From: Cyathus striatus
Lineage: Eukaryota > Basidiomycota > Agaricomycetes > Agaricales > Nidulariaceae
Direction of reading: 5' to 3'
Assembly: GCA_025738555.1 (NCBI GenBank)
Contig: JAOVFP010000007.1
Coordinates: 4,588,001 to 4,652,000 of the forward strand
Length of the DNA: 64,000 bases
The position numbers and the translations under genes were made by a program. The notes below the pieces were generated by a model. It was not told the DNA's origin and did not search any database. It worked only from the letters and a program-made list of their open reading frames with translations. Each line of letters opens with the position of its first letter. Positions within the stretch are counted from its first letter, which is position 1. Below, piece by piece: positions 1 through 12,142 of the stretch.

Positions 1-1019
1 AAGTACCAGCCATGTCCTTTATATTAAACGCATGCTACATATGAAATACCCTTACATTCGACCCGACACGTTCATTACAGGTAAGTTCAACCCATATATA
101 GTTATCGAGAAGACGTTCACTGAGGACCGTGTTGGCGTGTAGGTATACCAGAACACGCCCAACAGCAGGCGGCAGTGAACAGTAGAACGCCGAAATAGAA
201 CAGCCCTCGAGATAGTGGGAGAGGGAGAGCTAGAACACGGAGAAAGGTGAAAATGCTTGAGCACCTGCGAAGGGATGGTGTATAGCATGAATCGGAGACA
301 AAGCAGGGTGCCATACGAACCAAAAACGATGAGTAAAGAAAGGGAAGAACTTAGGCTTTCGTTAAACGATTACCTCGTGCCTTGACATTGCTCTCCAAAC
401 TCCAGTCGACCGCACGTCGACTACCGTCACTCGCGTGTGTCATTTCGAAGGGATTCTCTTACCCGAGGAATTATTCATTCACGAACTCCGTACTACGTCC
501 CCGCCAGACGTGGCACGATATTGATCCCTTCAAGTTCAAGAGTCCTTATCCGTTCAGATTTTCGCTAGGCGTGTAGGAAAAATTGGGGTTTTTCAACGTA
601 CAACTCCCGACCTTCAATGGTGTATCGTGATATTCCTGTAGTATTAATTACTGGTACTTCATGATCTGTATTTTATTTTTATAAAACACATTTGAACTGC
701 ATACGAACAGCATTCAGAGTATTATTTTTGATACAAACACGTGTATCAGATATGGGTCATACGACCGCACTTCGTTGTCAGATTTTTATAGATTGTGAAG
801 GCATATCCTTGTATGGTGAGTTCCAATCAGAAGCATTGAGCGTTTCGAAGGACGAGTTTCCGATCCTTTGGCTCGTAACATCATGTGTCAACAGCTTTGT
901 GCAACTTTATAAAGCTCTTAATCTGCACGTTTGCTTCCCTCTTCCGGTCCACTCAATCCCCTCGTTCGAGTAATACAACGCTGATTCGCAACTCACATAC
1001 GTTCTTACACCCATCTAAA
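1..1019. other. 5' flank of the NLR gene; no gene recognised
   Basis: No reading frame here resembles a family I know; open frames are short and lack a consistent splice pattern. The first 600 bases look somewhat more GC-balanced than the AT-rich DNA downstream. The last few hundred bases before position 1020 should hold the promoter and 5' leader of the NACHT gene, but I see no convincing TATA element at a fixed distance, so no promoter is called. Confidence 0.5.
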
Positions 1020-4000
1020 ATGGCTGAAAATCAATACAGTACTAATGTTCTCTCAAGTGCGCAACAGGTCAATGCACCGAACGCACAGATAACTGCCATT
1101 GGCCGTGATCAAATCAATGTCCATAATCACAATGATCATGAAATCTCAGAGAAACTTAAACTATTACAGCCTATTGACCAGAACTTGCATTATCCTCCTC
1201 CATGCATGGAAGGGACTAGAGTTACAATTCTGAATGAAATTTATAAGTGGCTCAATAATTTTGGTGAGTAGATATATTGGTATATTTATAACAGGACCTA
1301 AATCAATCACTTGTATAGATGACTCCACTCCAAACATTATGTGGATTACTGGTAGTCCAGGAACTGGGAAATCTGCAATTGCCTCTACTCTGGTTGAAAC
1401 TCTCAACTCAAAGGAATGGATGAGACTAGGTGGCTGCTATTTCTTCAAGAGGGATGATAACACTTTGAGTGATGCAGCTGTAGTTTGGAGAACAATAGCT
1501 GCAGAGTTGGCATCTAAATCAAAGTATTCCTTTGTGAAAGAGAACTTCACAAAATATCTTGATAACAGCTTCAAGCTTCGGAGAATTGAATGGCATTTCA
1601 AGCACCTGATTGCTGATACACTTATAACTTGTCATGATAAATTGGTTGTGTCCCCTCCTGCCTTTGTTGTTGATGCACTGGATGAGTGTCAATCTTCAAT
1701 AGATATTAGGAAAACTTTCAACAGTTGGATTGAACTTCCAAGACATTATAAGCTGATATTAACAGGCAGACCAGGTTCTGAACCTGATATTGTTCAAAAT
1801 CTTCAAAAATGTGTAGTGGTCAAACTAGAAACTGATCCAAAGCTTGATCCAGAAATTAACAAAAACATATATCAATTTTTAAAGAACTCTTTTGAGATTC
1901 ACAGGAATGAGCTGCAGCTGGGTTTGATTGAAAATGAGTTAAACAAAATGACAGAAAGAGCTGCAGGATTGTTTATATGGGCGTCTACAGTAATGAAGTA
2001 TATAAGAACAAACACACAATTTACTGAGAATGAACCATCACCAAGGGAGAAGCTTAACCAAATTCTCTCTGGAGAGATAGGCAATCCAGTTGATATACTC
2101 TATCAGCAAATACTTCAAACTTCTTTTGGAACATGGGATGATAATAGAAAAGAAATTGTTAGACAAGTGTTGGCAACTATTTATTTGGCAAAGTCCCCAC
2201 TACCTAAAGATGAGCTCCAATATTTTATAAGACTTGATTTTGAAATGAACTACTTGGAAGAAGAAATCAAAAGAATATTATATTTCCTTCAACCAGTTAC
2301 AACAATAAATGATAAAAAAATAGTGTTTCATCATTTATCTTTTGGCGAGTTTCTTATGAAATTACCTGAAATAAACATATTCTCAGTAAATAATGGGAAG
2401 CATATAAATAGAATGGCAAAATTAACACTGGAGATTCTGAATAATGAACTTAAATTCAATATTTGCAATGTTGAATCATCATATATGATGAATAATAATA
2501 TTGATGACTTACAGAAAAGAATATGTCAATATATACCAATGCATCTTCAATATTGCAGTAAATATTGGAATATACATTATATGGAAATGATAAAAAGTGA
2601 AAAAAATAAGTCTATATGTTTGATGGAATTAAATATATTCCTATATTGCAAATTTTTATATTGGTTGGAAGTAATGAGTCTCCTAAATGAAATGCTAAAA
2701 GGAACAGAAATTTTAAAAATGATTATTTCATATACAAAAGTAAGTTATAAATATTTAAGATAACAGTAAATTCTTACATTGTAGCAGGAAAACTCAATAG
2801 TTTGTAAATATATTGAAGATGCTGTGAAATTTGTGTATAATTTTTACTTTCCCATAAGAAGAAGCATAACACATATATACATTTCAGCATTGGCATTTGC
2901 ACCAGAGAACTCATTAGTCATAAAGCACTATTCACCTTTCTTTAAAAATATACTTAGGATTGAAAGGGGCAGAGATATATTCTGGAAAGTAGGATTTCAT
3001 TCTAGACCATTTGAAGGCCACAGTGATTGGGTGACATCAGTGGCATTCTCTCCAGATGGAACACAAGTGGTGTCTGGCTCAGCTGATAAAACAGTCAGAG
3101 TGTGGAATGCAGCAAGTGGAGAAACCATTGCTGGACCATTTGAAGGCCACAGTGGTTGGGTGACATCAGTGGCATTCTCTCAAGATGGAACACAAGTGGT
3201 GTCTGGCTCAGATGATAAAACAGTCAGAGTATGGAATGTGGCAAGTGGAGAAACCATTGCTGGACCATTTGAAGGCCACAGTCATTATGTGAGATCAGTG
3301 GCATTCTCTCCAGATGGAATACAAGTGGTGTCTGGCTCATATGATAAAACAGTCAGAGTGTGGAATGTGGCAAGTGGGGAAACCATTGCTGGACCATTTG
3401 AAGGCCACAGTCATTATGTGACATCAGTGGCATTCTCTCCAGATGGAACACAAGTGGTGTCTGGCTCAGCTGATGAAACAGCAAGAGTGTGGAATGTGGC
3501 AAGTGGAGAAACTATTGCTGGACCATTTGAAGGCCACAGTGATTATGTGACATCAGTGGCATTCTCTCCAGATGGAACACAAGTGGTGTGTGGCTCATAT
3601 GATAAAACAGTCAGAGTGTGGAATGTGGCAAGTGGAGAAACCATTGCTGGACCATTTGAAGGCCACAGTGATTATGTGACATCAGTGGCATTCTCTCCAG
3701 ATGGAGCACAAGTGGTGTCTGGCTCACATGATAAAACAGTCAGAGTATGGAATGTGGCAAGTGGAGAAACCATTGCTGGACCATTTGAAGGCCACAGTCA
3801 TTATGTGACATCAGTGGCATTCTCTCCAGATGGAACACAAGTGGTGTCTGGCTCATATGATAAAACAGTCAAAGTGTGGAATGTGGCAAGTGGAGAAACC
3901 ATTACTGGACCATTTGAAGGCCACAGTGATTATGTGACATCAGTGGCATTCTCTCCAGATGGAACACAAGTGGTGTCTGGCTCAGGTGATAAAACAGTCA

Positions 4001-5262
4001 GAGTGTGGAATGTGGCAAGTGGAGAAACCATTGCTGGACCATTTGAAGGCCACAGTCATTATGTGACATCAGTGGCATTCTCTCCAGATGGAACACAAGT
4101 GGTGTCTGGCTCACATGATAAAACAGTCAGAGTGTGGAATGTGGCAAGTGGAGAAACCATTGCTGGACCATTTGAAGGCCACAGTCATTATGTGAGATCA
4201 GTGGCATTCTCTCCAGATGGAACACAAGTGGTGTCTGGCTCATATGATAAAACAGTCAGAGTGTGGAATGTGGCAAGTGGAGAAACCATTGCTGGACCAT
4301 TTGAAGGCCACAGTCATTATGTGACATCAGTGGCATTCTCTCCAGATGGAACACAAGTGGTGTGTGGCTCATATGGTAAAACAGTCAGAGTGTGGAATGT
4401 GGCAAGTGGAGAAACCATTACTGGACCATTTGAAGGCCACAGTCATTATGTGACATCAGTGGCATTCTCTCCAGATGGAACACAAGTGGTGTCTGGCTCA
4501 TATGATAAAACAGTCAGAGTGTGGAATGTGGCAAGTGGAGAAACCACTGCTGGACCATTTGAAGGCCACAGTCATTATGTGACATCAGTAGCATTCTCTC
4601 CAGATGGAACACAAGTGGTGTCTGGCTCACATGATAAAACAGTCAGAGTATGGAATGTGGCAAGTGGAGAAACCATTGCTGGACCATTTGAAGGCCAAAG
4701 TGATTGGGTGACATCAGTGGCATTCTCTCCAGATGGAACACAAGTGGTGTCTGGCTCATATGATAAAACAGCAAGAGTGTGGGATTTACAGACAAGTTTT
4801 ATGAGAGAGTTTGACAGATTCAGAAGTCCAAAATTTTTTGATGCTTTTGATGAAAATGGATGGGCAAGAGATTTAAATGGCAACACACTATTCTGGGTGC
4901 CTTCCCATCATCAAAAAATTTTGTGCAGTTTAGAAACTGTACAAATATTGTCAAGCTATGACATGTGTAAAGTTAATTCTACAAACTTTGTTTGTGGAGC
5001 AGACTGGATTAAATGCAAAACTGACTCTCCCACTCTTCCTATCAACCTTGATCTTCCTATTTCTGATGCATCTGAAATATCAGTCATATTGAATGGTGTA
5101 AGTGAATGGGTAGACACTAATTCTGGTGAAGGAGACAATGAGCATAACCAGTCTGATGTATGTTCTTTTGTTGATGTAGGTGAGAATTACCATTTATTCA
5201 ACCAGTGGCCAGGAAATGAAAACTCCAGTGCTTACTCTCCCTTCACAGATGTAGATAAATAG
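1020..5262 (+). CDS. NACHT NTPase with 14 WD40 repeats (fungal NLR-type protein), three exons
   Basis: Exons are 1020-1263, 1295-2739 and 2788-5262, giving 1387 residues with frame kept across both introns. Intron 1 is 31 nt (GTGAGT...ACAG), unusually short; intron 2 is 48 nt (GTAAGT...GCAG). The start ATG follows CTAAA. Residues 1-80 carry the N-terminal region typical of basidiomycete NACHT proteins (GRDQINVHNH). Walker A is GSPGTGKS at about 101-108 and Walker B FVVDALDEC at about 205-213. Residues from about 637 to 1235 are 14 WD40 repeats of 43 residues, enough for two seven-bladed propellers. A unique tail of about 150 residues follows. Proteins of this architecture (HET-E/HET-D/HNWD class in Podospora) act as cytoplasmic non-self sensors in heterokaryon incompatibility or immunity; that role here is inference. 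The frame is intact. A truncated pseudogene copy lies at 39521-40690. Confidence 0.92.
3007..4794 (+). repeat. WD40-coding tandem repeat, 14 units of 129 bp
   Basis: Fourteen consecutive 129-bp units encode PFEGHS..V.SVAFSPDG and related residues with very few differences. Changes concentrate at the two residues after GHS (DW, GW, HY, DY), the T/R before SVAF, and the residue before DKT (A, D, Y, H, G). This level of identity implies recent unequal exchange or conversion between units, as known for the HNWD repeat genes of Podospora. Confidence 0.95.
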
Positions 5263-5756
5263 AAATATTTAGATACTTATTTCACCTATCAAATTATAAT
5301 GACACTGATCATTACAATATTTATTTATATTGTAGTACAATATTAGGATTAGAGATCTTTTTTGATATACATATTTATATGCTTGCTTTTTGTAGAGGAT
5401 ATTTTTCAAATATTTAATCTATTTATATGAGTACTTAGTACTCAGTCATTCTAAGAGTACAAGTGGGGCGAGTGTTGAAGGCTCCAATAAAATCATGTGA
5501 CAGCATATGTTGTGGGGGTGGGCACACATAGTAAACAATGTAGTGTACACATGAAAATACAGAATATGTAATGCATAAAAGGAATAGCATAGTGGTACAA
5601 AATAAAATGGAGAATATACATGAAATATATAGTGGTGCACGCAGGGGTCATTGAAACATTTGAATATGGTTGTCTCAGGTATTTCAACAGTGAGTCTTGA
5701 ATTGTCAACTAAAGTGTTCTACTTGAATACACTATCTATCAGCTAAAGTATCTTAC
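5263..5756. other. 3' flank of the NLR gene, shared with the pseudogene copy
   Basis: AT-rich DNA without a gene. The stretches around 5395-5425 and 5708-5756 match the flank of the NLR pseudogene at about 40725-40815, so the duplication extends past the coding region. The roughly 280 bases between them (about 5430-5705) are absent from the other copy and look like an insertion in this one, though I see no clear terminal repeats. Confidence 0.5.
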
Positions 5757-6035
5757 TGTCATAACTCATATTTCCTACCTCTGAACACTGCATTCTGTAC
5801 TCCACTCTCATATCATTTCTTCCAGACTAACTTGTACAATTCTTTTGTTATCTATTTGCTTACTGTACACACCTTACTATTACTTCCATTTATTCAACCT
5901 ACTGAGTTCTCCCCTTAGTATTGTAATATATATACATTTCATAGTGAGTCACTATTATTCTTAAGTGCACCACTATCTGTTTCATAGTACACTGTAAAGT
6001 ATCTAGTTTAGCATAATGTAGTATAAATTAAAGAG
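5757..6035 (+). mobile_element. Diverged, truncated LTR related to the chromovirus LTR
   Basis: It starts with TGTCATAACTCATATT, comparable to the LTR start TGTCATATCCCGTATC. It then follows the chromovirus LTR through the Leu/Ser-like TTACTGTACA and ACTGAG...CCCC motifs and the conserved CATAGTGAGTCACTAT block, ending near 6035. The 3' half of the LTR, including the leader motif found in the other copies, is missing. The equivalent flank of the NLR pseudogene (about 40815) continues without this sequence. Confidence 0.7.
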
Positions 6036-6049
6036 CACTTTACAGTCCC

Positions 6050-9000
6050 CCACACATTTACATGGAGTCCATGTGGACTCCATGTAATTTTCTAGGAGCC
6101 TATGTGGAGTGAACATGGAGCTTACATGTGGGGGTCACCAATCACGCATGTCACACTAGCGTGACAGCCATCACACGCCCTTTTCCATTGTCCCAGTCGA
6201 ATATCTCGGGCTACAAACCTCTAATTACCTTCAAATAACTTGCAATATATACGGTCGAATAGTATCATTAATATTACTGAACGGATATTTGTGTATTTGG
6301 TTATATCATAATAAAATCACAAATTAATGAAATCTCTCTGCCAAAATAGGCATCAAATCAGTATTTCTGTGCCCAACTGTCAGAATCATAATATTCCAAC
6401 TTTCTTCAATAACAAATATTGTACAGTAAACATAATAGAACAATGTTGTTGAGCCAGAATTTTGAAAAATAATCTCTGACCATGATATCTGGTATGTCAT
6501 ATGTCATTATTTTGGGGTACCAATCACAAATTAAAAATTCGGGCTCAACAGTTTTATTCTCCTAATGGAACTGATCATATTTCATCACTAACACGAGTTG
6601 TGAAATTGAGTTCCCGTTGCACGGCCGCAGTTTCAAGTTTTGCTCTGCCAAAAAGCGTGGGAAATCAGCCAATGCACTTCAGGTGTGGCGCACATATGGC
6701 TTCCAGGTGTTCATTTATTAATCTTTCATCGACTACACACCTCTAGCTCAAACCACCACCCCAATAAGTGATTCTAAACACACCAACTATTGATTCAAAG
6801 CTATTTCTTCAGTATAATCTTCATTATTGAGCAAGTATTTATGTATATCACTGAATCTATTACTTATTTTAGCAAATTACAGGACATAGTAAAAATGGCA
6901 AAAACAAAAGCAATATTAGCTCATATAGAGAGGCTTCAAAACACTAAGAATATTTATAAATCTGATGGGCCCAGCCAGAATCTGGAACTGGAGTCACAAG
7001 AACAAGAATTAGTCAATATCAAGAACTTGCTAGCTGTTGCTCAGGGCCAGGTTGTTACTCTTGAGTCTAAACTTAAAGAACAAATTAAAATATGCAATAG
7101 AAAGGATAAAATTATTGAAGTACTGAAAATGGCTAAAGACTTTGCAGCAAATAAAGCATCTGAATTGTACAAAAGCCTTAGAAATGAAAGGCATACAAAA
7201 CAAAGGCTTATTACCACAAGAGAAAAATTGAAAGATAATCTTAAAATCTCAGAGCTTGCAGAAAAAAAATTGAAAGCTGATATAAAAGTACTGGTAGCTC
7301 GAATTTCTGCAACCATGGATTCAATGATGGTGTTAGAAAATGATAAAAAGAAATTAGAACAAGAACTGGCAAAATCTCTTAAAGCATTTGAACAAAATGT
7401 GTTATTACTCAAGAATAAACTCAATGCTGAAAAACAAACACAGGAGTTAATATCACAATTAAAGACACAAAATAAAGCTCAAGAAATTGCACTTAGGAAG
7501 AAATTAACTCATTCACTGTTATATAAAGGGGTGTACACAGAAGATACCTGCCATTTAATACGTGTACTTGTTAAAGCAGGCTGTAAAAGAGGACATATAG
7601 GTGACATTATAAAAGAGGTCTTCAAAACTGCAGGTATTGAAGTAGTTGGAGATGTTAGTGAATCCACAGTATCAAGGGTAATTGCAGAAGGATTTCATGC
7701 TGCACAAATTCAGCTAGGTTATGAGCTATTACAAACCCAAGGTAAGCACTTTTGATTCTAAATTCATATGAATAAAATATAGTTATGTATGTGTACAGGC
7801 TTTACTATTTCAGCTGATTCAACTGGACATAAGGGTATTAACTATAATTCAAGACATCTTAACTACAAAGTTGAAGATTACAATAGTGAAAGCTCTGAAA
7901 AAACTAATATTGCAACACAGTCTGTTGGAATTAGACCATCATTGAATGGTTCTAGCTCAGAGGCTATTAAAGACTGGGAAGTAATTCTTGAAAGTCTTGC
8001 ACTTGCCTACAATGATAGTCCACTTGGAGAAGAAACTGGAGAGCTTCTGGTACTTATTAATCTATATCACAAGCTTGTAGGTATGCATAGTGATCACTGT
8101 GCAAAAGAGAAAAGAGATGCAGAGATATTTAAACAGCGAAAAAGTGATGCAGTTGATAAAACATTGGGAACTAAAGCAATGGAGGACATTTCAAATATTG
8201 AACTTGAACCTGAATATTTAAAAGCACGCAAGAAAATGATAAAATCTGCAGGTGGAATAACAAAATGGAACAGCTTAGATAATAGTGAAAGAAATGAATT
8301 AGAAGCTGTAATGATGGAGGAACTTACAAAGTCTCTTGGAAAAGATTTATATGAAAAATTACCAGATCGTGAAAAATCTATAATGAAGTTATTCATCTGG
8401 GCAGGATGTGGCTGCCATAAGGATATGAATAGTGTTCATGGTGGTTATACCCATGCTTCATCATACTGGAAAGATAATAATGTTCAACCTCCTGTATTAC
8501 TACCAAACCGAGCAAATGATTCAGTCATTCAAGATATACAATTTGATAATCATAATCTAACAAAGCCACAGAAGGATGCAATTTCAACTACTGTAGGAGG
8601 TGCTATAAAAGCAGCTGCACTTGCTGGAGCTATTTTCAACAATAAAGATGATAAAAAAGGTTATCATAAGAAATTCAGTTGGTGGTGAAATGAAAATGTG
8701 AAGCCTGGAAGTTTTACATTTCCAGATACATCCAATAATCGATTTGGATCATATTGTGAAGCTGCAGCAGTTCTCATTATCCATTTGGAAAAATTTATTG
8801 AGTTCCTTGAGTTTTCATGTGACAATAAAAATAACATGCGTTTCAGTCATATGGAGTATAATTTGCATAAGGCTCTTCAGTGTTCTGCCACCAAAACAGA
8901 GCTTGCAGCATTAGCAATCTATGGACAAGCAGTCAGCCAGCCATATGTTCAAGCTGTATGAGCTGCTGCAGCTAATAAGGAGAATATGCTTAATCTTGGT

Positions 9001-10310
9001 CCACTTCATAAAGATGTCTCTCATTTCATTAATAGACTCATTGAAGATCCTGAGTTTGTTATTGGTGATAATGCAACATATGAAACAGGAGCATTTGATA
9101 GAAAACCATGGAAATCTCCTGAAGCTATAAATGCTATCTTAAAAATAAAATCAGAGTTACCTCATCTATGCCCATATTTAGTTGAATTTCTGAAAGGTGC
9201 ATTAAAAACATGGAACCAATTTATATCAGAATTTGCACCAGGAGGGCTGATTGATGAAGCAAGTGAAGAAGAGAGGGATCTGGCATGGCTATCACCCACA
9301 AATGATGTGAATGAGGGGGCACTGGGTGCATTTAGAGTTCTTATGCGTCGGCAACCACGATTAACTCTGCTTCAATACAATGCACAAGCCATGTACCATC
9401 ACAATGATACACATGCATTTATGATGAAATACTTTAAGGAGAAAGACTACAAACATATAAGAAAGAAAGCTCAAAAAACATCTGGAGAGGAGAGAAAATT
9501 GGAACAAGCTATTATACAGTATTCTGAAAAGAGAAAAGAAGAAAATATAAGAAAGAAGATAGAAAAAGATATAAATGGTGCTAAGGAGGCTGAAAGAGTT
9601 GCTTCTCTTCAGCTTATTTTGGATAAAAATAAAATAATGAAGATGAAGAAAGATGATGTAAAGGATCAAGTGAGAAAGTACAGAAGTTTGAAGGGTAAAC
9701 ATGCACTTGCAGTAAAATTAAGTGCAAATTTGCCTGAACTGAGAGTTTCCCTTCAAGCAGATATTGACCTTTATACATCAGGAGATTGGAACATCACTAT
9801 AAACAACACAAATAGTGACCAAGACTCTGGGGAAGAGTTTGATAAGTTGTTTGATGAGGATAACAATAGTGAATGGGATGATGAGCAATGAGCAGTGTAT
9901 TTCCTAATTAATATTATATGTTGTACCTATAATACATATTTGTATGCATTCTTTAGATGTAATATAGTATTATAGCACAAAAAAAATGAAGAAAAACGAC
10001 CAAGATTTGGGTTTGCTATGTCAATTTCTACTTGGGACAAGATTTAGGACGCTTTGTGTCACGCTGTGTGACGTCACACTCCGTGCCATATAGGGATTGG
10101 TGACCCCCATTACATGGAGTACAGAAGGATTGATACAGAGATAAGTCTGTGTACAGAGCTCTACGTGGACTCCATGTGGAATAAAGGGAGTGCCTATGGA
10201 CTCTGGGTAAAATTTCCACATAAAGTTCATGTGTACACCACATATAGTCCACATAATCCTTGTGTACTCCACGTAATCCCCATTCACTCCTTGTGTACCA
10301 CTAAAGTAAA
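6050..10310. mobile_element. DNA-transposon-like element with inverted subterminal repeats
   Basis: GGGGGTCACCAATC near 6125 is repeated in inverse orientation near 10091. On both sides it is followed inward by TGTCAC/GTGACA-rich DNA and outward by palindromic copies of ACATGGAGTCCATGTGG. The interval holds one transposase-like gene (6895-9891). I could not fix the exact outer ends or a target-site duplication, so the limits are approximate. Confidence 0.6.
6895..9891 (+). pseudogene. Transposase-like gene of an unnamed agaricomycete family, two nonsense codons
   Basis: Exon 1 is 6895-7741 and exon 2 7799-9891, joined across a 57-nt intron (GTAAGC...ACAG) that restores a GGC codon. The first about 200 residues are a Lys/Glu-rich coiled coil; a helical segment ending SESTVSRVIAEG could bind DNA. 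The core has ISADSTGHKG, then LFIWAGCGCHKDMNS, PDTSNNRFGS and LSPTNDVNEGALGAFR, followed by a Lys-rich tail. The spacing of D, D and E in these motifs would suit an RNase H-like DDE transposase, but I know the family only as a multi-copy agaricomycete group and cannot name it. The frame is broken by TGA at 8686-8688 and TGA at 8959-8961; the second probably replaces a conserved arginine codon (CGA). The inverted repeats around it support a transposon origin. Confidence 0.7.
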
Positions 10311-10361
10311 CCATTCTTTACTTTATTATAGTAAAAATAATACATGTAATATAAAATTTCC

Positions 10362-10446
10362 CCAACAAGAATTGAACCACAGACATAGCAGATTAACCTA
10401 CCAAGAGCATGATACAACTTACTGCTACACCAACACAGCTTGTTGG
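10362..10446 (-). tRNA. tRNA-like sequence, probably degenerate or SINE-derived
   Basis: On the minus strand the ends CCAACAAG and CTTGTTGG pair perfectly as an acceptor-like stem 85 nt apart. A B-box-like GTGGTTCAATTC precedes the 3' stem, and TATCA/TGGTA could pair as an anticodon stem around a 7-nt loop. The T-stem does not pair properly and position 33 is not U, so a functional tRNA is unlikely. Confidence 0.3.
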
Positions 10447-11274
10447 TTTATACAACATGAACTCCACAAGACCAGTGGGCATGCTCAGTGGTACCTGGCT
10501 GTCAGCAATGAAACACATGTGCTGTCAACATTGACATGTATTACTCTCCCTCTCCAGCTCTCCCCTTCTCACTGCTCTCAAGCTTCACACTCACAATGAT
10601 GAATGATGAACAATGTTTTATTCTCTCTTCTCTCCCTCCCTCCCTCCCCTCCCCTCCCCTCCCCTTGTCATGCAAGTGACAAAGACAGGTGCCATGCCAT
10701 CTTGCCCCTCCCTCCCCACTGCTTCCACCTCATCATCAGCACCATGTAGGATGTCTCTCCATAAGTGTCAGCTAAAATTTTCAAAAAAAGCCAGTGTTAA
10801 TTTATTGCCTCAATCAATCAAGCCTGGCTTTTTTTGAGTGCCTATTATTGTATGGGAATGATCATAAACAATCATTCATTCTTTATAATATAATACTAAT
10901 GTGGGGTCTTTTAGGTGATCACAAGAGGTACCCAGCAGCTAATTTCGAGACACGATGTAGGGGGGGAGGGTAGGTCAAGGTGTACTTTAAATGCAAAAAA
11001 AACATGGAGTTTCACGGGTCATTTTTGGACCATATTTGGACCATAATTCCATTGTTTTTGAGTTATAATGATGAGCAATGGTCCAAATTAGGACTAGTAC
11101 ATGTGTAACAATGTTGGACAATGGTCTAAATTACAATCAAATTACATTTGTGTACCTATAAAGGCAATTTTAAATGGTCAGTTCATGGTCTATGTGTTAT
11201 TGCCATGGACTGGTATATAAGTGTAGTAAATACAGACCCAATGTTTAACAGATCATTCTATTTTTCTCTGAATG
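10447..11274. other. Intergenic: pyrimidine tract, hairpin and upstream flank of a broken gene
   Basis: A CT-rich tract (CCCTCC units) spans about 10624-10665. CATAAGTGTCAGC at 10760 matches the end of the foldback element at 25714. A perfect inverted repeat CAAAAAAAGCCAG / CTGGCTTTTTTTG lies at about 10785-10835. The rest to 11274 holds no recognisable gene. Confidence 0.5.
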
Positions 11275-11792
11275 ATGGGAAAATCTAAAAAGAAGAACAA
11301 TGTGAGTTCCAAGAAAATCATATCTTGGTAATATCTAATTGATCATCAAGGCTACTGAATTCAATGAGTCATCAACATGTTTTTGTGATGTCTGCAAACT
11401 GGATGTAAAGATAGCATTTGGTGGTGAATGTCATATCCCGTATCGCCTACCTCCGGACCCCTATGCCTTTACTCTGCCTTCATCCTTGTTTACTCCAAAC
11501 TTTGATTACGTTCTTAATATTACTTATTGATTACTGTACATAGATTACTCTCGCTTCCTTTCTTCCATTCTACTGAGCTATCCCCTCAGTAATGTAGTAT
11601 ACATCTCATAGTGAGTCACTATCATTCTTAAGTGCGCCACTATCAGTTTTACTTTACACCGCCATATGCGCTCACTTCTCCGATGTGTTTTATTATGTTT
11701 AATTAGTTATAGTCTTCATTCTACGTATGCCTACCCTGACTGTACTTCTCCGCTGGCCTTGGCCAGCGGCCTTTACTTACTCCTCGTCTCTA

Positions 11793-11803
11793 GTATTTAA
11801 ATA
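11793..11803 (+). promoter_or_regulatory. TATA-like promoter element of the LTR
   Basis: TATTTAAATAG in the 5' LTR is also present, with one or two changes, in the 3' LTR, in the solo LTR at 50267-50914 and in the distinct LTR at 24162-24837 (TATTTAAGTAG). Conservation between LTR families and position ahead of the leader motif support a U3 promoter; the transcription start is inferred about 30 bp downstream. Confidence 0.5.
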
Positions 11804-11933
11804 GTACTTGATTTGTACTTAGTCTTTAGTTTCGTATTGAACTATGTCCTCACCCTTCAGTCTGACTTGAGTTACACCTCTCGTCTCCTCGTCTCTAGTC
11901 TTCTCCGAAGGACTTGCCCTTACTCTGAAATCC

Positions 11934-11982
11934 AGGACCAGGAATCCCAGGGGTGCAGCACATAAGCTGAAGCCAAAGTCCT
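11934..11982 (+). other. Conserved structured motif of the LTR leader (5' LTR copy)
   Basis: An outer stem AGGAC/GTCCT encloses a GGTGCAGC...GCTGAAGCC core in which CAGC pairs with GCTG around a short loop. The same arrangement recurs in two other LTR families with different outer-stem bases that still pair. It should lie in the 5' leader of the genomic RNA. Its function is unknown to me. Confidence 0.6.
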
Positions 11983-12142
11983 ACCCCCTGAGTTCTCGTT
12001 CTCCGTCTTCATCTCATACTCACCCCTCATTTCTCCACAGTCACCCCCTCATACTCTGCTGCCAAGTTAGGCTAGGGGCACGGTCATGACAGTATACGAA
12101 ACTACCACCTTGGATTCCTCACACAACACTTTTCTTTCCCTC

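Larger units (their letters stand above)
11429..12091 (+). repeat. 5' LTR of the chromovirus
   Basis: 663 bp, TGTCATATCC...CATGACA. It contains a perfect hairpin CCGCTGGCC/GGCCAGCGG at 11750-11769, a TATA-like TATTTAAATAG near 11793 and the structured leader motif at 11934-11982. The sequence just 3' of the LTR does not show an obvious tRNA primer-binding site to me. Confidence 0.93.

Noticed and set aside
4575..4886. Minus-strand frame across the WD40 repeats
   Set aside because: Antisense shadow of the repeat-coding frame.
10785..10835. AAAAAAAGCCAG/CTGGCTTTTTTT hairpin as a transcription terminator
   Set aside because: Intrinsic terminators of this form are bacterial; here it is more likely a small palindromic repeat.
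11934..11982. Hammerhead or HDV-like ribozyme as identity of the LTR motif
   Set aside because: No CTGANGA/GAAA core and no HDV-type nested pseudoknot could be laid out by eye; the motif is reported as unnamed.
12092..12142. Primer-binding site after the 5' LTR
   Set aside because: No convincing complement to a tRNA 3' end or to the RNA 5' end was found, so none is annotated.
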